Counted from the stretch's first letter, positions 34,801-47,930 are shown. The stretch: 64,000 nt of DNA from Podarcis raffonei (GCF_027172205.1 NC_070618.1:8810001-8874000); one strand, 5' to 3'. Translations and numbers: made by a program. Notes: generated from the sequence alone by a model not told the origin.

Positions 34801-37800
34801 ATTTACCTTTCTGTGATCTTCCCATTTAGCCCATCTACGACCTCCAGCGACAAGTCTCCTTGGGACCAATTCAAACTAAGAGATCTGCGTTCCAAGTCTA
34901 CCTGTACAGCGCAAGCAGCAGATGCCAAGCTAATGCGAGGTTTGTTCACCATGTAGAACATGGGCAGTTTTGAAGTGAGAGCGTCATCTACCCGTTGTTT
35001 GATAGCTATTTCCAATCCTCGCGTATCATGGCAGTTCCCATCCCCTAAAAAACATTAAGAACCACACCAAATATTAAGAGAAGATCAAGGCATGCTTCTA
35101 GACTCTGAACCTTTGCTCTATGGAGATGTACAGTTCCCATTCACACTCTGCTTTAAGCCCCATTCCCATAGAACCTTAGTTTTCAGAAGTTAACAAGACA
35201 TGTAGCACACTGAACGCAGATACTAGGAAACAGCCAGTGTTTCAATATTTAATATTGACTGAAAGAAGAGACTCAAGTCTAAATACACAAGGTGCATACT
35301 GGATGTGCACTAGGAAGTTTACCACATAACACTGGTCTTGAAAGACCTACATTGGCTCCCAGCACGTTTTTGAGCACAATTCAAAGTGTTGGTGTTAACC
35401 TTTAAAGCCCTAAACAGCCTCGGCTCAGTATACCTGAAGGAGCGTCTCCACCCCCATCGTTCTGCCTGGACGCTGAGATCCAGCTCCGAGGCCTTCTGGA
35501 GGTTCCCTCATTGCGAGAAGCAAAGCTACAGGGAACCAGGCAGAGGGCCTTCTCGGTAGTGGCGCCTGCCCTGTGGAACGCCCTCCCATCAGATGTCAAA
35601 GAGATAAACAACTGCCTGACATTCAGAAGACATCTTAAGGCAGCTCTGTTCAGGGAAGTTTTTAACGTGTGACATCTTAGTGTATTTTTGGTCTTTGTGG
35701 AAGCCGCCCAGAGTGGCTGGGGAAACCCAGCCAGATGGGCGGGGTACAAATAATAAATTATTATAATATTATTATTATTATTACACCAAGTGCAGCTTTC
35801 TACCCTGTGCATAAGTGTGCACAAACATGGAACTCTCTCTCAAACATTACTGGAGTTCACAATCAGAAATGGCAGAGAGGTGATCTTTTCATGCAAAGGG
35901 TACAGAATAAAAGTACAAGCACCATGTGAGTGTAGCATACAGATGAACTGATTTCATGTCAATTGGCCCAGAGATTGGATAGACTTAGCTTTCAACCTGT
36001 AAAGCAAAATTTTTCAAAACTATGTTTTGATATCTCGAAATACAGTTCCCATCAGGGCTATGGGAACTGTAACCCATGACATCTGGAGGGCACTAGGTTG
36101 TGAAAGGCTTTTAAAATGTCGTTTTATATTTTAGTACTGAATTTTGTAAGCTGGTTAAATACTTTGAATAGAAAAAAAAGATAAGACATTTATCAAACTT
36201 ACAAGCTAAATTTCATGTCACTGTATGTTTCAGAAGCTGTTCTGTTTTGGGGGCCACTTAACAACCCAACAGACAAGCGTGAAAGTATGTGATCAGTTAT
36301 GATGTATTTTAACAGTATTTAATAAACAGAAGTCACTCACTTACCAACAATGATCCTGTTAACATAAACGGGCTGAATGAAGTGACTTAGCAGGGCTCCC
36401 TGAACACCCAGTACTTCCCATCTTGTCAGTTTGTCACTAGCAGACATGCTGCTTATTCTGGAAATTTCAGCAGGACAGTAGACCGTGAGATAAACCTTGC
36501 CTTCAACGGCGACATGAAGGCACAGTTCCTCATCAGCTTCAAATGCAGATGCAGAATTGGGGCTGAGGCGTCTATAATTAAATATATAGCACAATAATTA
36601 AGATATAGCAGTCTCCCCAGTCATAGCAAAATAGAAGTCAGTCTCTAAGTGGATTCCTTGCTACCAGGGCCTTTCTTCAGCCAGAGCTTGACGGAACTCA
36701 AGTTCTAGCCCCTCTCAGGGACTAAAGGTAGCTGGCAAGGCTCCTTTTGTGCTAGGTCAACAGCTCAAAGAACTATGGTATCTTTGGCTAATAGGGAGCT
36801 ATCAGCAGTATGTGATTTCCTTCCAACTGACCTTTTCCTATCACCCTGGCAAGCAATAGTATGCTAATACATGGAAATACACATAACGGACAGGCTCCAC
36901 ATTCATAACTGTTGTCACATTCACAATATCAATTATTTCTTTCAAGAGGACCCCTTCTCAACCACTAGGAAGCTATGTCAACAAGGGGAATCCTTTAAGG
37001 CTTGGATTCTGTAACAGCTAGTCTTCGTCCTTCAATATGAAAAGAGCCAGTCTGGGAAGGCAGGGAGCTCCTTTCCAAGATGAAAACAGGTGGTGCCCAC
37101 CCAAAAGTGCCCTCTGTTCCTGCAGAATAACTGGTTCACAGCCCAGAAAAACCTACTGTAAATGGGTAGAAGTCTGCATACATACATACAAAAGCAAAAC
37201 ATGTTTGGTAATAACTGGCTAATTGCATATGAGTTAATTTATCAAAGAGAGTTCTATCCCTTCAGTTGTGAACAAAGCACTGTAAATTTACACTAACTCA
37301 GTGCTTGGGGAAAATCAAAAGATAGATGTTTGAAGCCGTGAAAATAAAATTAACAGCTATCTGTATGAACTGGGCTTCACTTAAATTTGATTTTGCATCA
37401 CTTCTACGTTACTCTCCCTTTTTCTTTTCAGTAGGTTGGCCTTCCAATAATCGTAACTGCAAACCACTGCGATAATGTGTTACAAATCAGACTAATCAAT
37501 ATTACTTTCTTGTGCAGCAAATACAATGTAAAACCATCTTAATGAGAAAAACGCATCTGCATGAATTAAACTTTATAATGTTGGAATGTCTAATACTTAC
37601 AGCCTGGACTTAATCTGAGCAGATCCTTTTGGTAACTGATTCATGTAGAGAAATATGCTTACGTTTGGTTTTAGCGCAAGCAAGTTTGAAGATGGCTCAA
37701 TGCAAAATATGGACTTATCCATCATGGCAGCATTTTTACTGTAGTAGAGCAAAAGCTGTCTATAAAAATACCTTGAAAGAAGCATAAGTATTTCAGATAC

Positions 37801-40800
37801 AACACAGGATGCATTTAAAATCTGTATTAGAGAAACCGGGATGAACACAAAACTTATAGTGTCAAATTACTTTTAGAGTCAAATTACATATTCCCAAGAA
37901 TTAGCTGGCCCCAGAAGAGCTGGTCTGAAGCCTGGGGTGGGAGTCCCCAGCTGGCTGGGAGGCCCAGGGCAATCTTGGCATGACAGTTTAAGTCCGGTAG
38001 ACCCCTGGTATGGGTCCCTGACCAGTTTAGCCCTCCAAGGCACGGTACAAGTGTACCGGCAGCAGTTTTAATTTGAGAAAAAGCAGCAGCGTTATTTATT
38101 TTTTTACCTAAGAAGAGAGCGTCTTGCAGTAACAACAGCATGAGAGTCATGCAATATTCTCCCATCTGGATGACCACATTGACTATAGTTGAATTCACCT
38201 GTTCCGATAGCGACCACCTCATGCTGTCTAACTAAAAACAAACAAACAAACATTTGAGAAATTTAGTTGCCCATTTTGGAATTCAGCTTTCTTTTTATTC
38301 AATGATATTTTTAGAGATACGTCCTAGAGCAGGGGTGCAAAACTGAATTTGAAGAAAGGACTGGGACCCCAAGCTGTCAGCTCCCTGTAGGCCAGTTTGA
38401 CAGGCCTATCCATCACCTAACATCATTCGTAAAATGCAAGCCAGGCAATACAGTGGTACCTTGGTTTATGAACTTAATCCGTTCTGGAAGTCCGTTCTTA
38501 AACCAAAGCGTTCTTAAACCAAGGCGTGCTTTCCCATAGCAGCGGGGGGCTCAATTTACAAATGGCACACACTCAACAAGAAGCGGAACATGTTCTGCTT
38601 CCAAGGCAAAGTTCACAAACCAAAACACCTACTTCCGGGTTTGCAGCGTTCTTAATCCAAGTTGTTCATAAACTAAGCTGTTCTTAAACCAAGGTACCAC
38701 TGTATGTGCCAAGTCCTAAGCGACAGCACCTCTCAATATTTCTTTTTGAATTTGACGCTAGATGCTCACCAGTCCCATGCCTAACTTTCAGTGATGAACG
38801 AGTGAGCATGGTTTGAGCCAAACCACATCACGGGGGGGGGGGATAGGGCAGCTTTATGGGGACCAGAAGTTGCCACTGCTGCCCTAGAGCAATTTAAACA
38901 ATAACAACGTTTGTGCTTACCTCTTTCAATTATGAAAGCAGCCAGCGAACTGCTACAACTCTGGTACTCTGGATATTTAGCAGTCAAGCTGTTGAATGTT
39001 TCCCTGACAGCTTGAGAAATTTTTTCATACGCAAGATGCAGCCCTTCTAGTAAAGTTATAAAGATAAAGCAAAGAATCAAAACCAACTGTTTAGAAATAT
39101 TGGAGATCATCACTAAATGGGAAAAATAGTGTGCATGAACGTTTATTCTCCTTGGTATAAGGAGGAAGTATTGTTGGGAAACTGTGTACGTGCAACTACT
39201 CACACAGAGACAATTAAGGTTTGGTAGACAGCCAGAAGGCAATCTGAAGGAGTAAGTCTGCCTGGTGGTAACAGAGACATGGAGACAGCTCCCTGATTGG
39301 TCAAGCTCTCTCAAAGGAGTGATAATTAATGGCCTACTAACTGGAATGTGTTAGTTCAGAGGTTCAGAGTTCTGTGTGTCAGTGTAGGAGTTGTGAGTCG
39401 TGTCAAAGAGAGCTAGCAAAAGATCCGTGTTCTGTTCCTGTAAATAGTCCACTGTATATAATAAACATCTAACTACAAGTTCTTGGTTCCTGCTTCGTCT
39501 ATCCTGTCTGCCCAAGTTGCCAATTGCTTCTGTGGATTCTGCGTGTACTCTGTTAGGTCTGGCTAAGGTGCTGCAACTAGTCAGAAAGTTGCGAAACACC
39601 AAATAGGTTTTGCCAATAAGTATGGAATGGTAAATCCTTCTCTTGGGAGTCCACAGAGAGTACTTCAAGTAATGATCTGCTTTCTTAAGAATATACAAGT
39701 AGTACATAAGCAAACTTATCTTTACACAACAGTTCTTCCGTGCCATTCACTAGATTATGTAGCCTACTGCATCTCTGGTTATATCACCAATAATTGTTGT
39801 TTTTAGTTGACCAAAAACAAAGCAAAAACGAAAAAACCAGAGCGATAGCTAACTTGAGATGCCACAACCAAGTTCCATCTTTATAAGCTTAACAATTCTA
39901 CACTTTATACAGCGATCACCAAAACAACACCTGCAGATGTTAAGGCACCAATGAAGGTCTTGCTTGGCACCCCAAGCGCTGGGTTAGTGGCTCACCTGTA
40001 AACTGTGCTATGGAAAAAGCAGTTTATTTGGTGATAAAAAATGAACATGCACAACCATACATTTGATAGAAAAACAGAAAATGCCTACCATAAGGAAGCT
40101 TTGAAATGTAGCTAGCTTCAGCTGTTCTTTGAGGTTCAGTTACGGTTGTAGTTTCTGAAAGATTCCTGGGAGGACCTGCAAAGATACCAAATTGGAAAAA
40201 ATGAGAAGATAACAACCTAACATGTTACTTAAGAGAAATATATGCTCCTTTAACCACACAAGAGACGACTCTACACATGGACATCACCAGATGGGCAGCA
40301 TCGAAATCAGATTGATTATATTCTCTGCAGCCAAAGATGGAGAAGCTCTATACAGTCAGCAAAAACAAGACCTGGAGCTGACTGTGGCTCAGATCATCAG
40401 CTTCTTATAGCAAAATTCAAGCTTAAACTGAAGAAAGTAGGAAAAACCACTGGGCCGGTAAGATACAATCTAAGTCAAATCCCTTATGAATAGACAGTGG
40501 AAGTGAGGAACAGGTTTAAGGATTTAGATTTGGTGGACAGAGTGCCTGAAGAACTATGGATGGAGGCTCGTAACATTATACAGGAGGCAGCAACGAAAAC
40601 CATCCCAATGAAAAGGAAATGCAAGAAAGCAAAGTGGCTGTCCAATGAGGCCTTACAAATAGCGGGGGAGAGAAGGCAAGCAAAATGTGAGGGAGATAGT
40701 GAAAGATACAGGAAATTGAATGCAGATTTCCAAAGAATAACAAGGAGAGACAAGACCACCTTCTTAAATGAGCAATGCAAAGAAATAGAGGAAAGCAATA

Positions 40801-43800
40801 GAATGGGAAGAACCAGAGATCTGTTCAAGAAAATTGGAGATATGAAAGGAACATTTCGTACAAAGATTTCCATAATAAAGGACAAAAGTGGAAAGGACCT
40901 AACAGAAGCAGAAGACATCAAGAAGAGGTGGCAAGAATACACAGAGGAATTATACCAGAAAGAAATGGATGTCTCGTATACCCCAGGTAGTGTAGTTGCT
41001 GACCTTGAGCCAGACATCCTGGAGAGTGAAGTCAAATGGGCCTTAGAAAGCACTGCAAATAACAAGGCCAGTGGAAGTGATGGTATTCCAGCTGAACTAT
41101 TTAAAAATTTTAAAAGATGATGCTGTTAAGGTGCTACACTCAATATGCCAGCAAGTTTGGAAAACTCAGCAGTGGCCAGAAGATTGGAGAAGATCAGTCT
41201 ACATCCCAATCCCAAAGAAGGGCAGTGCCAAATACCGCACAATTGCACTCATTTCACACGCTAGCAAGGTTATGCTTAAAATTCTACAAGGAAGGCTCAA
41301 GCAGTATGTGGACCGAGAACTCCCAGAAGTGCAACCTGGATTTAGAAGAGGCAGAGGAACCAGAGACCAAATTGCAAACATGCACTGGATTATGGAGAAA
41401 GCTAGAGAGTTCCAGAAAGACATCTACTTCTGCTTCATTGACTATGCAAAAGCCTTTGACTGTGTCGACCACGGCAAACTATGGCAAGTTCTTAAAGAAA
41501 TGGGAGTGCCTGATCACCTCATCTGTCTCCTGAGAAATCTCTATGTGGGACAAGAAGTTACAGTTTGAACTGGATATGGAACAACTGATTGGTTCAAAAT
41601 TGGAAAAGGAGTACGACAAGGCTGTATTTTGTCTCCCTGCTTATTTAACTTATATGCAGAATTCATCATGCGAAAGGCTGGGCTGGATGAATCCCTAGCC
41701 GGAATTAAGATTGCCGGAAGAAATATCAACAACCTCAGATATGCAGATGACACAACCTTGATGGCAGAAAGTGAGGAGGAATTAAATAACCTTTTAATGA
41801 GGGTGAAAGAGGAGAGCGCAAAATATGGTCTGAAGCTCAACATCAAAAAACGAAGATCATGGCCACTGGTCCCATCACCTCCTGGCAAATAGAAGGGGAA
41901 GAAATGGAGGCAGTGAGAGATTTTACTTTCTTGGGCTCCATGATCACTGCAGATGGTGACAGCAGCCACGAAATTAAAAGACGCCTGCTTCTTGGGAGAA
42001 GGGCAATGACAGGCCTAGACAGCATCTTGAGAAGTAGAGACATCACCTTGCCAACAAAGGTTCGTATAGTTAAAGCTATGGTTTTCCCAGTAGTGATGTA
42101 TGGAAGTGAGAGCTGGACCATAAAGAAGGCTGATCGCCGAAGAATTGATGCTTTTGAATTATGGTGCTGGAGGAGACTCTTGAGAGTCCCATAGACTGCA
42201 AGAAGATCAAACCTCTCCATTCTGAAGGAAATCAGCCCTGAGTGCTCACTGGAAGGACAGATCCTGAAGCTGAGGCTCCAGTACTTTGGCCACCTCATGA
42301 GAAGAGAAGACTCCCTGGAGAAGACCCTGATGTTGGGAAAGATGGAGGGCACAAGGAGAAGGGGGCGACAGAGGACGAGATGGTTGGATAGTGTTCTCGA
42401 AGCTACCAGCATGAGTTTGACCAAACTGCGGGAGGCAGTGGAGGACAGAGGTGCCTGGCGTTCTCTGGTCCATGGGGTCACGAAGAGTCGGACACGACTA
42501 AACGACTAAACAACAACAACAACCAATATATGCTACAAAGCAACACAACTGGTCTCTGGAATAGTCAAAGTACTCCACACATCAACTGGCTGCAATACAA
42601 CTAGACCACGTGGGGCCAAAACTTTGGAATATTCCGACACACATCATAGACGCTATGAAGATTCAAAAAATGGCAGAAACGGGGGCAAGAAGATACAGTA
42701 CTATCTACCACTCTTTTCAGTATCCCCAGCGCAAGGGCCCCAATATAGAATAAAAGATTGGGTTAGTCTACGATAACATTGTTCCCCCCACCCCTGAACC
42801 TGACAGTGAAGAGAGAAACATCATAGTAGCAAAAGTACCTGGATTTTCTAGATGTTTTGGTTCTGTCTCATCTAACTGCAGTAATTCATCAAGAGCAAGT
42901 TTTGCGGCATTGGATTTTGATTCCTTCTTGTTTTGCCCCAATCCAGTCTTATACTGAATGCCATCAACCACAGCACAAAATGCAAAGTATGATCCCAAGA
43001 GATTACCTTAAAAAGTGCCACAGGAAATCTTTCTTTAGATAAATGCAATTGTAAAAGTTTTATATTATTATAATTTATGCATATTGCATTTCACCAAATT
43101 TGAATTCCGTTGTATCTAATAGCTCAAGGTTGGTAGAAAACCAATCATTCCAGGGATATGCAGACAGCGCTGCTCTTTCCTAATCTTCATTCTCCAGCCA
43201 AACCAAGATGTAGCTATCATATCATCGTGACACCGAACTTCAAGTATGACATATATTTGAATATTATTTTCATTTCCAATATAAATTGGGTTTCTAATCA
43301 GTTATTTGGGACTGTCAAATGACAGAAACTTCTTCTAGATAAATGTTTTAGATGGAGTTACTGATTTCACCAATTCCAAGCATTATGACTTATGCTTTGC
43401 ATTTCTAGAGCAGGGAATGAGGGAATGAGGATACTATGAGCAACCAAGCAAAGGCAAGTAACCTCTCTAACATTTTATGAAGGAATGGCGGTAGCACAGG
43501 AAAGGCTGCAAAATATCTAAATGGCAACCGAGGAATAGTATGTCATGGGTCGATTTTAATCAAGTTGTGCAGCCATTGAAATAACAGAGGGACCAAACTA
43601 ATATGATATGGCAGCTTTGAATGCTACCTATTAAACAGCACCCGTAACGTCCCAGTACTACAATAGAGTGGATTCCCAAGAAAGTGAAATTTTAAAAATA
43701 TATATATTTACCTGTTGCTACTGTTTCCTTTAATTCAAGCTGTACACGCTGCATTTGTGCAAACTGATGCAAAGCAGATACTGGGTTTATATCCCCTCGT

Positions 43801-45481
43801 TTATATTTTGTGACAAATTCCTTCGGAATTTTCTTGGGAGGAAGTGAAGTGATTGGAACAATGGGTCCTGCTTTGGAATATAGGCAGTCAGGAACTTGAC
43901 CTAAAATGCATTAGTTGATAATAGCATAAGTCAAAATATTTGCTTGGCAGCTTTCGTCAGTTCATTTTTGGCTATTCAGAAAGTGCTTCTTCACCTTATC
44001 AAAAGCATTGTGACATTTTTCAACTTTTTGAAAGCTATTTTTATTTTCAGGGTTGTTACTTTATGAAGTTTTTATAAACGACATTTATGTGGTATTTCTC
44101 CCAATGAACAAGGTAATGAGAGTTACAGAAAGAATAATGAGTCAGTCAAGAATAATGAGGAAAGGTAATGAGAGTCAGTCAGGTGGAGTGGGATTGAACT
44201 GTAGACTGCTTGCACATAAAGCCTATTATGGATACTGGGGAGTTCTTGGGATATTTCCACATATAATTAAGGGACTTCAGGCACTTGGGATATTTCCACA
44301 TATAATTAAGGGACTTCAGGCACTTTAAAGACAAACATTTAAAAAGAAAGACACAAATGTGGGGCTGGTTAAAGAACTGTGAACACAATCCCATAGCAAT
44401 GCATCTAGATTCCTTGCCTCAATAGGGTTTTAATTATTAAAGCAAAAACATATATTAAAACCAATTAAACATGATGAAGCATTGAGCTATTAACTGGAAG
44501 ATCTTTGAACAAGTAGCTTTAAGATAAGCAAAGGCAATGTTCTCTCCACACATTTTTTTTGAGTCTCCAAAAATTCTGATTTCACAGGTATGCGGTCCTA
44601 AGAGGTATAAACTCACACAACATTCAGATGGCCAATGAGTATCTTTTGTTTCGGCCAGACCGGTGAAGAAACCTTGCTGTTAAAAGCAAAAATGATTTTG
44701 GAGAACAAAAACAAATAGCAGCAGCAGAAATTTGGAAGAGCACAGGTTAAGACCAGCAGAGTAAGTTAAAAATGCTAATTTGGCTGCGATCACATCAGAT
44801 ATAGGAAACAGCCTTATTTGAAACACATTTGAAACACTTATGCCACTTTAATAATCATGGCTCACCCGGCCTACCCGAAGTGTGGAAATGGTAGTTGTTA
44901 AGGGTACTGGAAACTGTAGCTCTGAGTGCAAAACTACAGTTTGTAGGAGTCCTCGAGCAAAGCCATGGCAGTTAAAACAGAATTAAAAGGGCTCTAAAAT
45001 ATGTCGTGCGGATGTGACCTAACTCCGATCAGCGTCGGACAGCATGGCAACATCTGGAGAGGCCAGGGCACACCACCTCCAGATATTTTGGCCAGCATTT
45101 GGCCACAAAGAGAGGGGGGGGCGACACTGGGTTAGAAATTATTCAAGAAAACTGCCAGAAACTGCCTTTTCCTCCAGACAGAAGCAAAATCCTTCAGATA
45201 CTCCCAACATAACAGGAAAAAAGCCTTCCAAGACCGTCAGCCGAAAACGGCTGTTTACAAAAACCAATATGATTACCTGAGATGTTCGTCACCTTGGAAG
45301 CCAAGGTGGAAATGTTAGACGTTTCTGCCGGTAAAAACATGGCTTTGGCGCTCTCTGCCTGCGGAAACAAGGGAGCCGAGGCCTGCAGAGAAGGTTGTGG
45401 CGGTGGCTGGGCGGGCAGGTTCTTCTTCAGCATTTGGGCAAAGCTGGGCACTCGGGACGCCTGGGGCCAGTCACTCGCCAT
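31899..45481 (-). CDS. ADAD1: ADAD1 (TENR), adenosine deaminase domain-containing protein 1
   Basis: A germ-cell nuclear RNA-binding protein needed for sperm formation in mouse. Eleven coding exons in transcript order: 45277-45481, 43712-43900, 42839-43006, 40089-40175, 38921-39046, 38108-38231, 37601-37771, 36345-36571, 34807-35044, 33322-33454, 31899-32012. All have GT/AG borders and matching phases, giving 593 residues (human about 576). It starts [20 protein letters not shown]. The double-stranded-RNA-binding domain is at about 108-176, with [10 protein letters not shown] at 158-167. An ADAR-type deaminase domain fills the C-terminal half and ends [15 protein letters not shown]. At 289-291 the catalytic HAE of ADARs reads HAV, as in mammalian ADAD1, so no editing activity is expected. 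The frame is intact, with a 3' splice site just upstream of the start, so a 5' UTR exon lies further right. BovB, CR1, L2, SINEs, a Tigger-like element and an LTR-like fossil sit in its introns. It lies between TCR V segments. Confidence 0.96.
32465..32765 (-). mobile_element. tRNA-headed SINE (Sauria SINE type)
   Basis: Reverse-orientation copy. The B-box region 'ggattcgaaccaccgacctt' is at the right, and the body has 'ggtcatgtggccagcatgac' and the 'tatttatctacttgcacttt' segment. The left end carries the complement of the GGTCCCTTTACC tail. It lies in an ADAD1 intron. Confidence 0.8.
33594..34402 (-). mobile_element. CR1 LINE, 5' truncated, minus strand
   Basis: The C-terminal half of ORF2 is open over 233 residues ([18 protein letters not shown]... 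to DNHMSGVL), very close to the copy at 22.1-25.1 kb. The 3' tail complement 'attcatagaatcatagagtt' is at the left. It lies between the last two coding introns of ADAD1. Confidence 0.92.
34432..34716 (-). mobile_element. tRNA-headed SINE, head missing
   Basis: Same family as 32465-32765; it stops at 'caggagcagggaccgagca', so the tRNA-like head is absent. Confidence 0.75.
35326..35782 (+). mobile_element. L2-type LINE 3' end
   Basis: Translates in pieces to the L2 C-terminus ([10 protein letters not shown]..., then [10 protein letters not shown]-like, then the 'cagatgtcaaagagataaac' region) and ends with 'agccagatgggcggggtac' and an ATT-rich tail. It lies in an ADAD1 intron. Confidence 0.75.
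38451..38702. mobile_element. pogo/Tigger-like MITE, copy 5 (distinct subfamily)
   Basis: CAGTGGTACCTTGGTTTA to ACCAAGGTACCACTG, TA-flanked. The termini and interior ('gttcttaaaccaaagcgttc') differ consistently from the CTCGGGTTA copies, pointing to a separate subfamily. Confidence 0.8.
39172..39545 (+). mobile_element. Solo-LTR-like fossil (tentative)
   Basis: An interval starting TGTTGGGAAACTG with an AATAAA signal in its second half near 39460 has the architecture of a solitary retroviral-type LTR. No internal genes are present. The ends are approximate and no convincing target duplication was found. Confidence 0.35.
40247..42534 (+). mobile_element. BovB (RTE-type) LINE, 5' truncated
   Basis: Flanked by a 10-base target duplication AATATATGCT at 40237-40246 and 42535-42544. 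It begins inside the endonuclease end ([20 protein letters not shown]), then gives [40 protein letters not shown], the RT core ([45 protein letters not shown]) and the C-terminus with [12 protein letters not shown]. The 3' end is GTCGGACACGACTAAACGAC plus CAA repeats. The frame breaks about four times (near 41105, 41566, 41850 and 42192). It lies in the ADAD1 intron between 40175 and 42839, opposite to the gene. Confidence 0.95.
44245..44322. repeat. 39-base unit repeated twice
   Basis: 'cttgggatatttccacat...' of 39 bases occurs twice head to tail with no visible difference, which suggests a recent slip or duplication. It lies in an ADAD1 intron. Confidence 0.85.
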
Positions 45482-46020
45482 CTTGCCCCGACCTGGAAAC
45501 AAAAGCAGGAGTTATTGCCAGAGATTCAGGACTGCTGGGGCGTGTGGGCCCAGCCTTAGGGACACCTGCCCGCTCCTAGTAACGCAGTAAGGAGGAGGGG
45601 GAAAGGAACCCAAACGCCGCTGACTTGACCAGACCTTCCTCAGAAAAGGATTTAAACCGACAACAAAGGTCAAACACACGATCCTTCCGCAGACAAGATG
45701 GCGCAGCGATGCGCCGGGCCTGTAGGCCTCCCTTCCGGAGCCACAGAATGACGCCACCTTGGCCCAACGGAACGCAGCATCCTTCGGGCCAAACCAACCA
45801 ATTCCAACAGAAGCCGGGCGCGCAGGCTGCAAAGAGGGGCATGGCTGCTCAAGCTCTCGAAGCGCTTTTCGCGGTCCCACAACCACCGCCCGAGGGAGAA
45901 CGCCCTCGCGTCAGGGTGCGCCACTCGCAGGGCCCCACGCGTAACACAGGCAGCTTGTTTCCTTGGTCTCTCTTCCCCTACATCCACCATCGTGCTAATG
46001 GCTCCTGCGGCACCACAAAT
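45482..46020 (-). promoter_or_regulatory. Probable ADAD1 promoter / CpG-rich 5' region
   Basis: A GC- and CpG-rich stretch just upstream of the first coding exon. A TTTCCAG acceptor-like site lies 12 bases before the start codon, so a non-coding first exon is expected here. Open frames on both strands in this stretch show no family features and are read as by-products of GC content. Confidence 0.5.
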
Positions 46021-46114
46021 ACTCAATGGTCACTGGCACCCCTGAAGTGGGGGGTGGTGGGGGAGTTCCTGGGGACATTCATTTATTATTTATTTAATTA
46101 TTTACATCTATATA

Positions 46115-46359
46115 CAGTGGACGCTCGGGTTGCAAACGTGATCCGTGCGGGATGCATGTTCGCAACCCGCAGCAGCGCATCTGTGCACGTGCAGGTTGCA
46201 ATTCGGCGCTTCTGCACATGCGCAAAGCGCAAATTAGCACTTCTGCGCATGCGCGACCGCCGAAACCCAGAAGTAACCCGTTTCGGTACTTCCGTGTTTC
46301 GGCGGTCTGTAACCTGAAAAAACGCAACCTGAAAGCGTCTATAACCCGAGGTACGACTG
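46115..46359. mobile_element. pogo/Tigger-like MITE, copy 6
   Basis: CAGTGGACGCTCGGGTTG to CCCGAGGTACGACTG, TA-flanked. The interior contains 'gcgcatgcg' CpG-rich boxes shared with the copy at 54.4 kb. Confidence 0.75.
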
Positions 46360-46396
46360 TACCACTTTTATCTTCCAACAGTCTCAAGGTGGGGTG

Positions 46397-46809
46397 CAGT
46401 GGCCAGATTTACGTATAAGCCAGACAAGTGATAGCTTAGGGTCCCCACTCTCTTGGGGGCCCCCCAAAAAATTAAAGGAAAAAAACCTGGATGTACATTT
46501 CCAAAATATAAGATAAAAAACAAGTAAAACAAAACCGACATACAGCAAAAATAAATGGTGTTGTGTAGGCTCCTGTGATGTAAGTAATGGGCCCCACCTG
46601 CTAGCCTGCTCCCTAAAATATCACTGGTTTGCTCATTTCTATATATAGGGTGCCTACAGTCTGCACGGACTGGTCCATAAATTACCATATAGCATATATG
46701 CAACACAAAAGACAGTGGCAACTTGTTGTTGACAAAGGACAGCCGGACATATAAAGGGCCCCATTGCCTTCAGTAGCTTAGGGCCTCATCAAACCTAAAT
46801 CTGGCCCTG
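46397..46809. mobile_element. hAT-like transposon with perfect 8-base target duplication
   Basis: CAGTGGCCAGATTTA and TAAATCTGGCCCTG ends, flanked by GTGGGGTG at 46389-46396 and 46810-46817. It is homologous in the opposite orientation to 3415-3742 but longer. Confidence 0.85.
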
Positions 46810-46825
46810 GTGGGGTGTATGGTTC

Positions 46826-46946
46826 CCCCCCCCCAGCCTGTGAAGTAGGTTAGGCACAAGGTGGCCCAGGGAGGTTCACGGCCGAGTGGGGATTTGAACC
46901 CTGCTCTCCCAGGCCCTAGTCAAATACTTTAATCATTGCACCACAC
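46826..46946 (-). mobile_element. MIR-type SINE
   Basis: 'cctgtgaagtaggttaggc' followed by 'ggggatttgaaccctgctct' is the MIR core and tRNA-related box in reverse orientation. Confidence 0.7.
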
Positions 46947-47039
46947 TGTAAAAATACATGGAAAGTGCCTTAAAAAAAATCCCAAACACCTGGTTTGGGT
47001 GGTTTATGGGACTTTTAAACAAAACATTTTAAAGAAAAC

Positions 47040-47930
47040 TTGGCATCATATCTGAATTAAAATGAAGGGGGATGAATTCCAGAAACTTGGAAAGACTCAA
47101 GGTTAGTAATGGTACCAAAACCTGGCAAAGATCCTGATATTAGACTCATACCTTTCAACTGCATTAATCAAGATTCAAAAATATTTTCATGCAGACAGAT
47201 TAGCAGAATTAACGCTTCACCTGATTGGCAAAAATCATGTGGGCTTTGTAAAAGGGAGGATTTAAACACTTTAATTTTTATTTTTTTTATTTCAGAAAAA
47301 GAACTGCCAAATAAGTTTAAATAGCATCACTAGATTTCACAATGCATTCCACAACCAGATTTTCTTTCTTTCTTCTCTTAAAACAAATGAGGTTCAATTC
47401 CAAATTCGTTCAACTTATACATAATTTACAGAAAAGCAGTAAGGCTATAATTAGAAATCATGGTTAGGACAGAGACACAAAACAGAGGGGCCTTTTATTG
47501 CCCCTACTTTTTGGAACTTTTGACAATAAGTAGAGCCCTTGGCTATAAAAATTAAAACTTTAATTTGCAAATTTAATAACAAAAAGGGGAAAAGGAAAAA
47601 CAAATATGGCAAAATAGTAATAAACACCCATCACATATATAAAAATAGAGATAAACCACTTGTGGAGGGTGTCATAATACATGATACAACACACAAGTTA
47701 AACTTATCTGCAGATGTTACAGACTTTATGCTTTTCGGTGGGTGAGTGGGACTTCTCAATTTGGTACTACCAAGCATCCAAATTAGCTCTAATAAACAGA
47801 ATGTACACAGCTGAGAAGCAAATGGAATTGGAACATCTCTACAGGAAATCTCAAACCAAAACAATACATCTCTTATTCACTAAAGCAGTATTAAAAATTT
47901 GGGTCAGACTCCTCAGTTAGCTTTCTTTCC
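47040..47930 (+). mobile_element. L1 LINE ORF2 relic
   Basis: Decayed L1 reverse transcriptase in order: MVPKPGKDPD, a DRLAELTLHLIGKNHVGFVKGR-like stretch across frames, then LSADVTDFMLF (the YADD region) and WYYQASKLALINR. Many breaks and an internal deletion are evident. It is much older than the CR1 and BovB copies. Confidence 0.75.

Noticed and set aside
45512-46387. Several open frames on both strands in the GC-rich ADAD1 5' region
   Set aside because: Overlapping frames on both strands without family features are expected in CpG-rich sequence.
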